Part shown: positions 63,886 to 64,000 of the stretch, in pieces | Position numbering within the stretch: the first letter of the stretch is position 1 | Layout of the letters: every line of letters begins with the position of its first letter | From: Ignavibacteriales bacterium | Lineage (GTDB): Bacteria; Bacteroidota; Ignavibacteria; Ignavibacteriales; Ignavibacteriaceae | Reading direction: 5' to 3' | DNA length: 64,000 bases | NCBI GenBank assembly: GCA_016707285.1 | Contig: JADJIA010000003.1 | Coordinates: 496,001-560,000, forward strand | Position numbers and translations under genes: made by a program | Notes under the pieces: generated by a model | What the model saw: the letters and a program-made list of their open reading frames with translations, nothing else | What the model was told of the DNA's origin: nothing | Databases searched by the model: none

Positions 63886-64000
63886 ATGAAGATCGACTTT
63901 AATGACATTCCCGGGCAGTCACCACTTTATCTTGATTATCTGTATAATTTTAAGAAAGTGGCAAAATATTATATAAAGGACTTTCGAAATGAGGCAATCT
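63886..64000 (+). CDS. bshC: Probable bacillithiol synthase BshC, N-terminal fragment (continues past window)
   Basis: Thirty-eight codons are visible: MKIDFNDIPGQSPLYLDYLY followed by NFKKVAKYYIKDFRNEAI. The F-x-D-IPGQ-x-x-L-x-LDYL pattern and the DFR that follows match the N-termini of Bacteroidota BshC, the enzyme that adds cysteine to GlcN-malate in bacillithiol synthesis. With only the N-terminus present, the call is tentative. Confidence 0.55.
   Translation, partial: MKIDFNDIPGQSPLYLDYLYNFKKVAKYYIKDFRNEAI

Noticed and set aside
1..64000. tRNA, rRNA or tmRNA genes
   Set aside because: Reading through the gaps I recognised no cloverleaf, rRNA or tmRNA segments; this was done by eye, so a covariance-model scan could still find one.

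Overview
The window looks like a chromosome segment from the Ignavibacteria/Chlorobi side of Bacteroidota. Three large secreted proteins end in type IX secretion (T9SS) sorting domains, two with the NYPNPFNPS signature common in Ignavibacteria. A PorD-like (DUF4835) protein is present, the base composition is AT-rich, and GTG and TTG starts are frequent. An [FeFe]-hydrogenase end, a cytochrome bd oxidase and two c-type haem lipoproteins suggest an anaerobic or microaerobic lifestyle. No tRNA or rRNA gene was recognised.

Layout. 1-3.8 kb: the 3' end of an [FeFe] hydrogenase, a DUF3365 haem lipoprotein, an M15 peptidase with an overlapping 56-residue membrane protein, and an RsmB-type rRNA methyltransferase. 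4.2-21 kb: one long division and cell wall (dcw) operon, mraZ-rsmH-ftsL-ftsI-murE-murF-mraY-murD-ftsW-murG-murC-ftsQ-ftsA-X-ftsZ. It has three 10-bp-phased TGGGN-type boxes before mraZ and a strong terminator after ftsZ. Gene X, between ftsA and ftsZ, aligns by eye with the FtsZ GTPase domain but lacks the nucleotide-binding loops. I read it as a pseudo-FtsZ, and it is the most novel object here.

21.6-39.0 kb: a type 1 BREX phage-defence locus in canonical order (brxA, brxB, brxC, pglX, pglZ, brxL). pglX is broken by several frameshifts. About 5.2 kb of accessory DNA sits between pglX and pglZ: a DUF3800-like gene, a nine-unit palindromic repeat array, decayed genes, and an AbiE-like toxin-antitoxin pair whose antitoxin gene is broken. 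Two genes in this insert share a 39-bp palindromic upstream element.

39-64 kb: housekeeping and envelope genes. These are porD, a leftward run (sensor kinase, cydA, cydB, NYN-domain protein, GH18 protein), sppA, a YCF48-like T9SS protein, smpB, a pyruvoyl arginine decarboxylase, an NlpC/P60 peptidase, a lipoprotein, a TPR protein, an amidase with a golvesin-like insert, a cytochrome c, a very large sialidase-like T9SS protein and the start of a probable bshC.

Short low-complexity and palindromic repeat families recur in the intergenic gaps and are densest around the BREX locus. Domain and family calls come from motif recognition alone; no database search was run.
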